Source of the DNA: Chthonomonadales bacterium
GTDB lineage: Bacteria > Armatimonadota > Chthonomonadetes > Chthonomonadales > CAJBBX01
Length of the DNA: 44,536 nucleotides
Assembly: GCA_020849275.1 (NCBI GenBank)
Contig: JADLGO010000045.1
Span: 1 to 44,536, forward strand
Direction: 5' to 3'
The translations under genes were made by a program, and so were the position numbers. How positions within the stretch are numbered: the stretch's first letter is position 1; every line of letters starts with the position of its first letter. The notes under the pieces were generated by a model. The model saw only the letters and a list, made by a program, of their open reading frames with translations, was not told the DNA's origin and did not search any database. This document shows positions 15,200 to 22,380 of the stretch, piece by piece.

Positions 15200-15236
15200 T
15201 TGACACCCCACATGCGCGATGGTATGATGGTATAAT
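15200..15236 (+). promoter_or_regulatory. Sigma-70 promoter TTGACA-17-TATGAT with a second -10-like TATAAT
   Basis: TTGACA (15200-15205) is followed at the ideal 17-base distance by TATGAT (15223-15228). Eight bases further lies a perfect TATAAT (15231-15236), giving the near-repeat GGTATGATGGTATAAT. With the TTGACA the second box would be 25 bases away, so it cannot share that -35. Start sites near 15235 or 15243 are possible. The S41 gene begins 50-60 nt downstream. Confidence 0.75.
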
Positions 15237-15292
15237 GCCGTGACCCGGTGTCTACGGCCGGGTTCGTTTGCTTGCGGCACGGAGGAACTGGA

Positions 15293-16666
15293 GTGACTCG
15301 ATCCCTCAGATACACGATCCTTTGCCTGTGGCTCGGCCTGGTCGTCTGCGCATCGTTCGCGGGGGGCCGCCACATCCGCAGGATCGCGGACGCGACGATC
15401 GTCTCCCCCTCGCGCTTCACCGCGCTGCCCGCCGCGGCGATCGGGGCGAGCGACTACCGCCCTAGCGCCGACGACGACTCCGCGATCGACCCCTCCGAGA
15501 CCTTCCGCGACGTGCTGCGTTACGTGCGGACCGAATACGTCGATCGCGTTACGGATGACGGCAAACTGAGCGCCGGCGCCGTCAAGACGATGCTGATGTC
15601 GCTGGATGACCCGAGGACGCGGTTCCTCGACCCGTCGCAGCGCGAGCGTCTGGAGGCCCAGGTGAACGGCAAGTTCACGGGCATCGGCGCCGTGCTGACG
15701 GTGGTCAAGAGGAAGCGCAACGCGATCGAGCAGCGCCGCCTGGCCGTGGTGGCACCGGTTCCCGGCGGGCCCGCCGACAAGGCCGGGCTGCGCGCCGGCG
15801 ACGTGATCACGGAGATCGGCGGCCGCTGGGTGATCGCCTACGACCCCCGCCTTGACCTCGACCAGCTTCGCGTACGCGATATGGATGAGCAGTCCTACCG
15901 CAACGCGTTCAAGCAGGCCACCCAGAGGCTGACGGACGGCGTGACGCTGCCCAAGGCGCTCGATACGCTCGCCACCAACGCCGAGAAGCCGCTCGAGATC
16001 ACGGTGGAGCGGGCGGGCTCCGAGAAGCCGCTCAAGCTCACGGTGTTGCCCGCCGGCGTCGAGGTCGTGCCGGTGGAGTACCGCACGCTGCCACGGGGCG
16101 GCGCTTACCTGCGCGTGACGCAGTTTGGCGACCGGGCGACCAGGGAGTTCACGCAGGCGCTCTCCGGCGGCTCGCCTCGCGCGCTCGTGGTGGACCTGCG
16201 CGACAACGTGGGCGGTCCCGTGACGGGCGCGCGCGCCGGCGTCTACGGCAGCGCCCTGCAGCTCCTCTCGCGTCTGACACCGGGCGGATCGGTCGGCGCC
16301 GTGGTGCGCAAGGGCGACCGGAAGCAGGCGGTAACGGTCGAGACCGAGGGCGCAAGGCATCCGAAGCTCGCGGTCCTGGTCAACAGCGGCACGGCGAACA
16401 TCGCCGAGTGGGTCGCCGCCGCCCTGCGTGACCGTGGCGGCGCCGTCATCGTGGGAGCCCGCACGTTTGGCGACGCCACGCTCCAGAAGCTCGTGCCCCT
16501 GGGAGGCGGCAGCGCGATGACGCTGACCACGGGGAAGCTCCTGACGGCGCGTGGCGTGGACTTCGCCGGTACCGGCATCAAGCCCGACCGCGCGGTCGCC
16601 ACGGGCGGCCCACGCGCTGACGACCCCGTGGTGACGCAAGCGCTCGGTTGGCTGGCCAGGGCCTGA
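15293..16666 (+). CDS. S41-family C-terminal-processing protease homologue, predicted catalytically dead
   Basis: The 457-aa protein has an N-terminal membrane anchor/signal (YTILCLWLGLVVCASFAGG), a PDZ-type domain near residues 120-260 and an S41 core. Aligned to the active neighbour, the catalytic serine position is Asn369 (GTANIAEWVAA, codon 16397-16399) and the catalytic lysine position is Asp394 (TFGDATLQ, codon 16472-16474). The 25-residue spacing between the two sites is kept. It is therefore probably not a protease but a binding or regulatory partner outside the membrane. GTG 15293 has GGAGGA at 15281-15286. An upstream in-frame GTG at 15248 would add 15 residues without a site. Sixteen bases separate it from the active paralogue. 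Confidence 0.87.
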   Translation: MTRSLRYTILCLWLGLVVCASFAGGRHIRRIADATIVSPSRFTALPAAAIGASDYRPSADDDSAIDPSETFRDVLRYVRTEYVDRVTDDGKLSAGAVKTMLMSLDDPRTRFLDPSQRERLEAQVNGKFTGIGAVLTVVKRKRNAIEQRRLAVVAPVPGGPADKAGLRAGDVITEIGGRWVIAYDPRLDLDQLRVRDMDEQSYRNAFKQATQRLTDGVTLPKALDTLATNAEKPLEITVERAGSEKPLKLTVLPAGVEVVPVEYRTLPRGGAYLRVTQFGDRATREFTQALSGGSPRALVVDLRDNVGGPVTGARAGVYGSALQLLSRLTPGGSVGAVVRKGDRKQAVTVETEGARHPKLAVLVNSGTANIAEWVAAALRDRGGAVIVGARTFGDATLQKLVPLGGGSAMTLTTGKLLTARGVDFAGTGIKPDRAVATGGPRADDPVVTQALGWLARA

Positions 16667-16681
16667 GGGAGGACGACGCAC

Positions 16682-18043
16682 GTGATGACCAAGCGGAGCC
16701 TGATGTTCCCCGCCGTGTTCGCCCTGGTGGCCGTGCCCGCGATCCTGGGATTCGCGGGCGTGGACGATCGCGCCCACGACCTCGATCGGATCGGTCGGCG
16801 GGGGCAGCGCGCCGTCATGGCCCTGTTCGGCCTGCGGCGCGCCAGCGCCCAGGAGGACGCGGGCCCCTACGCCGCATACCGCGAGGCCCTCGCGGTGCTG
16901 AAGCGCGACTACTACCCGACCGCGATCGGCGAGAAGAAGACGCGCGACCTGACCTACGCCGCCATCGAGGGCATGCTGAACAGCCTCAACGACCCGTTCA
17001 CCAGCTTCCTCGATCCCGATGAATGGCTGCAGATGCAGCAGAACACGCAGGGTTCCTTCGAGGGCATCGGCGCCGTGCTTGAGCCGATCGTGCGGGACGT
17101 GCGCGTGGTGCGCCCGATCCCGGACAGCCCGGCGTTCCGCGCTGGCCTCCGGTCCGGCGACATCATCCTGAGCGTCGGCACACACAACACCACGACCGGT
17201 GCGCTGATCAAGACCACACCGACGCTCGGCAAGAGGATCGACGAGGTGGTGAAGCTGATCAAGGGCCCCCGGGGCACCAAGGTCACCATCACCGTGATGC
17301 GCAAGGGGGTCAACAAGCCGCTGAGCTTCGTGCTCACCCGAGCGCACATCGAGCCGCCCACGGTGCGCTACTGGATGGAGGACACGACCAACCACATCGG
17401 CCACATCGTGCTGAGCGAGTTCAACGAGAAGAGCGATCAGCAGTTCGACAGCGCGGTCAACAACCTGCTGCGCCAGGGCATGAAGGCGCTGGTCTTCGAC
17501 CTGCGCTACAACCCGGGCGGTCTGCTCAACGTCGCCGTCGACATTGGCAGCCGGTTCGTCGATCGCGGCGCGGTCGTCATCGTGCAGGAGAAGAACGGGC
17601 AGCAGCACAAACTGATGGCCCGCTCCAGCCAGCGGCGCCTGAAGGGCATCCCGCTCGTCGTGCTTGTGAATGAGAACAGCGCCAGCGCCTCCGAAATCGT
17701 GGCCGGCGCCATCAAGGACCACGGCCTGGGCACCCTGGTCGGCGAACACACCTTCGGCAAGGGGTTGGTCCAGACGCTCTTCCCCCTGGGCGATCGATCC
17801 GCCCTGCGGCTGACGACGGCCAAGTACTTTACGCCGAGCGGCCGCGACATCAACAACCGCTACGATGACGAGCACCGCACGATCTTCGGCACCGGCGGCA
17901 TCAAGCCAGACATGGTGGTGGAGCAATCGAAGGACTGGGTGGAGCAGGACTTCGACGACAAGGCGCATGACGTCCAGCTCAAGGCGGCGCTCGATCTTTT
18001 GCGCTCACGCTTGGCCTCGGCGCAGGCGCGCGCGGCGCGCTGA
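16682..18043 (+). CDS. S41-family C-terminal-processing serine protease (CtpA-like)
   Basis: This 453-aa protease has a signal/anchor (MFPAVFALVAVPAILGF), a helical region, a PDZ domain (about 115-215, FEGIGAVLEPIV then AGLRSGDIILSVG) and the S41 core. The catalytic dyad is intact: Ser335 in ENSASASEIVAGA and Lys360 in HTFGKGLVQT, 25 residues apart as in CtpA/Tsp. It cleaves proteins from their C-termini in the extracytoplasmic space. GTG 16682 is 8 bases from GAGGGAGGA (16665-16673); ATG 16685 is the alternative. It is co-transcribed with the dead homologue just upstream, suggesting a working pair. Confidence 0.93.
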   Translation: MMTKRSLMFPAVFALVAVPAILGFAGVDDRAHDLDRIGRRGQRAVMALFGLRRASAQEDAGPYAAYREALAVLKRDYYPTAIGEKKTRDLTYAAIEGMLNSLNDPFTSFLDPDEWLQMQQNTQGSFEGIGAVLEPIVRDVRVVRPIPDSPAFRAGLRSGDIILSVGTHNTTTGALIKTTPTLGKRIDEVVKLIKGPRGTKVTITVMRKGVNKPLSFVLTRAHIEPPTVRYWMEDTTNHIGHIVLSEFNEKSDQQFDSAVNNLLRQGMKALVFDLRYNPGGLLNVAVDIGSRFVDRGAVVIVQEKNGQQHKLMARSSQRRLKGIPLVVLVNENSASASEIVAGAIKDHGLGTLVGEHTFGKGLVQTLFPLGDRSALRLTTAKYFTPSGRDINNRYDDEHRTIFGTGGIKPDMVVEQSKDWVEQDFDDKAHDVQLKAALDLLRSRLASAQARAAR

Positions 18044-18097
18044 CGCCGCGCCGGCGGCGGCGTGCGCGGTGCGGGGGGCGGCGGCCAGCCGTCCCCC
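18043..18097 (+). terminator. Two GC stem-loops after the S41 pair
   Basis: ACGCCGC (18043-18049) pairs perfectly with GCGGCGT (18057-18063). A second stem pairs GGGGG (18074-18078) with CCCCC (18093-18097), with an inner GGC/GCC, and is followed by GTTTG. Neither has a long T-run, but the position directly after the stop codon fits a terminator. Confidence 0.45.
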
Positions 18098-18182
18098 GTT
18101 TGCCTGTGCGGCGGCAGGAAGCCGGGCCGGCCGCTGCGAATGGAGAGCGCAGCACCATCACCCATTCGTGCGAGGAGAGCCC

Positions 18183-19220
18183 ATGAGTGCCAACACACGC
18201 CTGGCGTTCGTCGGCAGCGGCGGTATGGCGAGCGCCCATCTGAAGGCCATCGCGCCCATAGCCGAAGTCGATATCGTGGCGTTCTGCGACCCGGCCGCCG
18301 ACAAGACGGAGGCGCGCATCGCCGAGCTCCGGAGCCTGCGCCCGGACGCCGACCCGGGGCGCTTCACTGACGTGGACGAGATGCTCGCCACCACCGATCC
18401 CGACGCCGTCTACCTCCTCCTCCCGCCGTTCGCCCACGGTCGCGCCGAGCGCGCGTGCCTGGAGCTCGGCATCCCGTTCTTCGTCGAGAAACCGATCAGC
18501 AAGGACCTGGGCTTCTCACGAGAGGTCGCCGCCGAGGTCGAGCGGCTCGGCCTCATCACCAGCGCCGGCTACATGAACCGCTACCGCGCCGGCATCCAGG
18601 CAGCGCGAGGGATCCTCGAGTCGGACCCGGCCGTGCTCGCTTATGGTGGGTGGATCGGCGGTTCGCCGAACCCCAAACCCGGCGACACGAGCATCGGCTC
18701 CTGGTGGGTGCAGATGGACAAGAGCGGCGGGCAAATCGTGGAGCAGTGCACGCACACCTTCGACGTGCTACGCTATCTCTGCGGCGAGGCGGTCGAGGTG
18801 TTCGCCTACGGCGCGCGCGGCTTCAACGTGGGTCTCTACAACTACAGCATCGACGACGCCAGCACCGTAACGCTGAAGATGGCCTCGGGGGCCGTGGCGA
18901 ACCTGATGTCCTCGTGCGCGGCCAACGGCGGCGGAGGGGGCGTCACCCTCAACGTCTACGCTCACGACACCACGTTCCTGTTCACGGGCTGGGAACACTC
19001 GGTGAAGATCCTTCGCCACGGCCACGACCCGGAGGAGATCGCCGGCGAGCCCGACATCTTCCAGGTGGAGGACCAGGCGTTCATAGACGCGGTGCGCTCG
19101 GGCGACGGCTCGGTGATCCGCTCGACCTACCCCGACGCCACGCGAACGCTCGAGTTGACTCTGGCGGCCAACGAGTCGATCCGCACTGGCGCGCCGGTGG
19201 CGGTCGGCCCGGCGGCCTGA
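18183..19220 (+). CDS. Gfo/Idh/MocA-family oxidoreductase, cytoplasmic
   Basis: The 345-aa protein has an N-terminal Rossmann fold (FVGSGGMASAHLKA, then VAFCDPAADK) and the family motif VEKPISKD near residue 102. Its C-terminal alpha/beta domain carries the catalytic-side segment SGGQIVEQCTHTFDVLRYL (H-x-x-D). Members oxidise or reduce sugar hydroxyls or inositols with NAD(P). The exact substrate is unknown. ATG 18183 has GAGGAGAG just upstream. There is no signal peptide, unlike the second family member at 20969. Stem-loops before and after the gene suggest its own transcript. I see no convincing promoter in the 139-bp gap. Confidence 0.9.
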   Translation: MSANTRLAFVGSGGMASAHLKAIAPIAEVDIVAFCDPAADKTEARIAELRSLRPDADPGRFTDVDEMLATTDPDAVYLLLPPFAHGRAERACLELGIPFFVEKPISKDLGFSREVAAEVERLGLITSAGYMNRYRAGIQAARGILESDPAVLAYGGWIGGSPNPKPGDTSIGSWWVQMDKSGGQIVEQCTHTFDVLRYLCGEAVEVFAYGARGFNVGLYNYSIDDASTVTLKMASGAVANLMSSCAANGGGGGVTLNVYAHDTTFLFTGWEHSVKILRHGHDPEEIAGEPDIFQVEDQAFIDAVRSGDGSVIRSTYPDATRTLELTLAANESIRTGAPVAVGPAA

Positions 19221-19246
19221 GCACGGCCTCGCGGCCCGGCGACGCG

Positions 19247-19271
19247 ATGGGCGGCTCCAGCGGCCGCCCAT
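19247..19271 (+). terminator. Perfect 9-bp stem-loop downstream of the oxidoreductase gene
   Basis: ATGGGCGGC (19247-19255) is exactly complementary to GCCGCCCAT (19263-19271) with a 7-base loop. No T-run follows, so it is a terminator-like hairpin only. The rest of the 167-bp gap to the next gene shows nothing else clear. Confidence 0.4.
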
Positions 19272-19387
19272 CCGTCTCCGGCGCTGAGGTATGCTGATCA
19301 GCGGCGCGGCCCCGGCGGGCCGATGCTCCGGCGCCTCCCGCGCACACTCCTCGCCCGCGCCGCCGCGGGCCTACTGGACAGCACGTC

Positions 19388-20848
19388 ATGCCGTCGAAAG
19401 TCGCCCTCATCGGCCTGGATTGCGCCACCCCCGAGCTCGTCTTCGACCGGTTCCTCCCCGACCTCCCCAACCTCCGCCGCCTCGTCTCCTCGGGCGTGCA
19501 TGGCCCGCTGGAGAGCACGATCCCGCCGATCACGGTGCCCGCGTGGATGTGCATGATGACCGGGCGCGACCCCGGCACGCTCGGCATTTACGGCTTTCGC
19601 AACCGCAAGGACCACAGCTACAACGGCCTGACGATCGCCTCAAGCCGCATGGTGCGCGAGGACGCCGTCTGGGACGCGCTCGCGCGCCGCGGTCTGCGCA
19701 GCATCATGGTCGGCATACCGCTCACCTACCCACCGCGGCCCGTCAACGGACTGATGGTGTCCGGATTCCCCATGCCGGGGCCGGATGCGGAGTACACCTA
19801 TCCGCCAGGGCTTCGGGCCGAGATCCGCGAACGCTTCGGCGAGTACATCGCCGACGTCCGGCAGTTTCGGACGGACGACAAGGCCCGTCTGCTCGACGAC
19901 ATCCATGCCATGACGCGCCAGCGATTCGCCCTGGCCCGGCACCTCGTCACCACGCACCCGTGGGACTTCCTCGCGATGGTCGAGATGGGCCCGGACCGGA
20001 TGCACCACGGCTTCTGGCGCTACTGGGACCGCGACCATCCGCTGCACGAGCCCGGCAACCCGCTCGAGAGCGCGCTGCATGACTACTATGTGGCGCTCGA
20101 CGCCGAGATCGGGCGCACCCTGGAGGTGCTGCCCCCGGATACGCTGGTGCTCGTTGTGTCCGACCACGGCGCGAAGCGAATGGACGGCGGCGTCTGCCTC
20201 AACGAGTGGCTCCTGCGAGAGGGTTACCTTGCCCTGCGCGAGCCCGTGAGCAAGCTGACGCCCTTCTCCCCCGACCTGGTGGACTGGGAGCGGACGCGCG
20301 CGTGGGGTGACGGCGGCTATTACGGCCGGGTGTTCCTCAACGTGGCGGGCCGCGAGCCTCGGGGCATGGTGCCGGCGAAGGGCTACGAAGCGCTGCGCGA
20401 CGAGCTCACCCGGCGGCTGGAGGCGCTCCCCGGCCCCGACGGGCAGGCGATCGGAACGCGCGTGTTCCGGCCGGAGCATGTCTACCGCGCGGTGACGAAC
20501 GTGGCCCCCGACCTGATCGCCTACTTCGGCGACCTGCACTGGCGGTCGGTGGGCAGCCTGGGCCACGCGAGCGTGTGGACGCCCGACAACGACACGGGCC
20601 CGGACGACGCCAACCACGCCCAGCAGGGCATCGCCGTGCTCTGGGAGGGCGGCGGCGCCGGCGGCGGGACGCGCCGCGAGGGCATGAGCATCTACGACGT
20701 GGCGCCCACGATCCTGCGTGCCTTCGGCATCGAGCCGCCGCCCGGCATGGGGCGCAATGCCCTCGCCAGCGAGGCCGGCCCAGCCGGCTACACGGACGAG
20801 GAGGAGGCCGAGATCGCCCGCCGGCTCGAGGACCTGGGCTATCTCTGA
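19388..20848 (+). CDS. Alkaline-phosphatase-superfamily hydrolase (type I phosphodiesterase/nucleotide pyrophosphatase)
   Basis: This 486-aa protein has the fold's metal and nucleophile pattern: LIGLDCATPE (Asp11), the nucleophile threonine in PPITVPAWMCMMTG (Thr49), MGPDRMHHGFWRYW (Asp and His ligands near residue 200) and VVSDHGAKRMDGG (Asp-His, near residue 258). Closest in style to PF01663 enzymes, which cut phosphodiester or pyrophosphate bonds. Archaeal and bacterial relatives often sit in glycan or lipid loci. No signal peptide is visible. The ribosome-binding site before ATG 19388 is weak. The C-terminus ends with an acidic helix typical of this family (DEEEAEIARRLEDLGYL). The natural substrate is unknown. 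Confidence 0.87.
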   Translation: MPSKVALIGLDCATPELVFDRFLPDLPNLRRLVSSGVHGPLESTIPPITVPAWMCMMTGRDPGTLGIYGFRNRKDHSYNGLTIASSRMVREDAVWDALARRGLRSIMVGIPLTYPPRPVNGLMVSGFPMPGPDAEYTYPPGLRAEIRERFGEYIADVRQFRTDDKARLLDDIHAMTRQRFALARHLVTTHPWDFLAMVEMGPDRMHHGFWRYWDRDHPLHEPGNPLESALHDYYVALDAEIGRTLEVLPPDTLVLVVSDHGAKRMDGGVCLNEWLLREGYLALREPVSKLTPFSPDLVDWERTRAWGDGGYYGRVFLNVAGREPRGMVPAKGYEALRDELTRRLEALPGPDGQAIGTRVFRPEHVYRAVTNVAPDLIAYFGDLHWRSVGSLGHASVWTPDNDTGPDDANHAQQGIAVLWEGGGAGGGTRREGMSIYDVAPTILRAFGIEPPPGMGRNALASEAGPAGYTDEEEAEIARRLEDLGYL

Positions 20849-20968
20849 GCGGCCGCCAGTCTGCCCGCTCGCGCGCTGAAGGAACGCCGCGAGCCGCCGC
20901 GGAACATAGCGATCGGGCCGTTTGGCCCACGCCAGACCGGTCCGGCAACCACGGGAGGTTTATCGCCA

Positions 20969-22300
20969 ATGCATCATCCCACTGATTCGGAGATCTCGCG
21001 CCGCTCCTTCATGATGGCCTCGCTGGCCGGAGCCGCCCTCGCCGGCCTTCCGGAGTGGTTCGCGAGTGAGGCGCGCGCGGCGGGATCTGCGGCGACGGCC
21101 GGGATCCGTCGCCAACCCGGCGCCAACGACCGGATCAACATCGGCGTGATCGGGCCTGGCGGCAGCAAGGGCGGCTTCCGCCAGGGCCTCAATGACACGC
21201 GGTGGGCCGCCAGCAAGCCCGGCGTCAAGGTCGTGGCCGCGTGCGACGTCGACCGTACCCATCGGGATGAGGCCGCCGCCGCGTTCGGCCCGGACTGCGC
21301 CCCGTACGACGACTTCCGCGAGCTTCTTGCGCGCAAGGACATCGATGCCGTCGTGATCGGCACGCCCGACCACTGGCACGCCGCCATCGCCGCCGCCGCG
21401 GTCCGCGCCGGCAAGGATGTCTACTGCGAGAAGCCACTCACGCTCACCATCGACCAGGGCAAGCAGCTCGTACGCATCGTGCGACAGCGCAACGCCGTGT
21501 TCCAGGTGGGCAGCCAGCAGCGCTCCGACGCCCGCTTCCGCCTGGCCTGCGAGCTCGTCCGAAACGGGCGCGTCGGCAAACTCCGCAAGGTGACCGCGCA
21601 CCTGCCAACGGGGCCCACCGGCGGCCCGTTCGCCGTGAAGCCGGTGCCCTCCGACTTCAACTTCGACATGTGGCTCGGGCCCGCCCCGGCGGCCGACTAC
21701 CTGCCGGAGCGCACGCACGGCAGCTTCCGCTGGTGGCTCGACTACTCGGGCGGCATGCTCACCGACTGGGGCGCTCACCACAACGACATCGCGCAATGGG
21801 GCATCGGGGCCGACGGCTCCGGCCCGGCGAGCGTGCAGGCTAACGGGCACGGACCGATCATCGGCGTCAACTGTTACAGCACCTTCCCCGAGTTCGACGT
21901 GACCTACGAGTACCCTGACGGAGTGACGCTCCTCACCACGAACAAGGGTGAGAACGGGGTGGACTTCGAGGGCGACGGCGGTTCCATCTTCGTGAGCCGC
22001 GACACGATCCGCGCCAGTGACCCGCGGCTGATCGAGGACCCGCTGCCCTCCAACGCCACGCGGCTCTACGTCTCCGACGATCACATGGCCGACTTCCTGT
22101 CCTGCATGAGGTCGCGTAAGCGGCCCATCTGCGACGTGGAGATCGGCCATCGGTCCGTCACCACCTGCCACCTCGCCAACATCTCGCTGCGGCTGGGCGG
22201 ACGCCGCCTGCAATGGGACCCGGAGCGCGAGGAGTTCGGCGGCGACGCCGAGGCCAACGCCATGCTGGCGCGCCCCGTGCGCCACGGTTGGAAGGTCTAG
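20969..22300 (+). CDS. Tat-exported Gfo/Idh/MocA-family oxidoreductase
   Basis: The 443-aa protein begins with a twin-arginine signal (SRRSFMMASLAGAALAGL, residues 10-27), so it is exported folded with its cofactor. The Rossmann domain follows (IGVIGPGGSKGG, then VVAACDVDR), then the motif YCEKPLTLTIDQG near residue 152, and the catalytic-side segment SGGMLTDWGAHHNDIAQWG near residue 265. Tat-exported members like this are abundant in Planctomycetota, Bacteroidota and Armatimonadota, where they are linked to sugar oxidation. ATG 20969 has GGGAGG about 10 bases upstream. It precedes the hydrolase-toroid fusion gene by 80 bp on the same strand, so a shared polysaccharide role is likely. Confidence 0.92.
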   Translation: MHHPTDSEISRRSFMMASLAGAALAGLPEWFASEARAAGSAATAGIRRQPGANDRINIGVIGPGGSKGGFRQGLNDTRWAASKPGVKVVAACDVDRTHRDEAAAAFGPDCAPYDDFRELLARKDIDAVVIGTPDHWHAAIAAAAVRAGKDVYCEKPLTLTIDQGKQLVRIVRQRNAVFQVGSQQRSDARFRLACELVRNGRVGKLRKVTAHLPTGPTGGPFAVKPVPSDFNFDMWLGPAPAADYLPERTHGSFRWWLDYSGGMLTDWGAHHNDIAQWGIGADGSGPASVQANGHGPIIGVNCYSTFPEFDVTYEYPDGVTLLTTNKGENGVDFEGDGGSIFVSRDTIRASDPRLIEDPLPSNATRLYVSDDHMADFLSCMRSRKRPICDVEIGHRSVTTCHLANISLRLGGRRLQWDPEREEFGGDAEANAMLARPVRHGWKV

Positions 22301-22380
22301 GCTCTTCCGCGGGCGCCCGCCATCGGCGCGGGGGCGGGCGCTGCCGCATGTGACCGTCCGCGCGCCAGAGGAGCCAGCCC

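Noticed and set aside
14897-17968. Very long minus-strand open frame (1023 codons) opposite the S41 genes
   Set aside because: Its translation is His/Arg/Gly-rich without domains and mirrors the codon pattern of the two clear S41 genes; long antisense frames are expected at this GC content.
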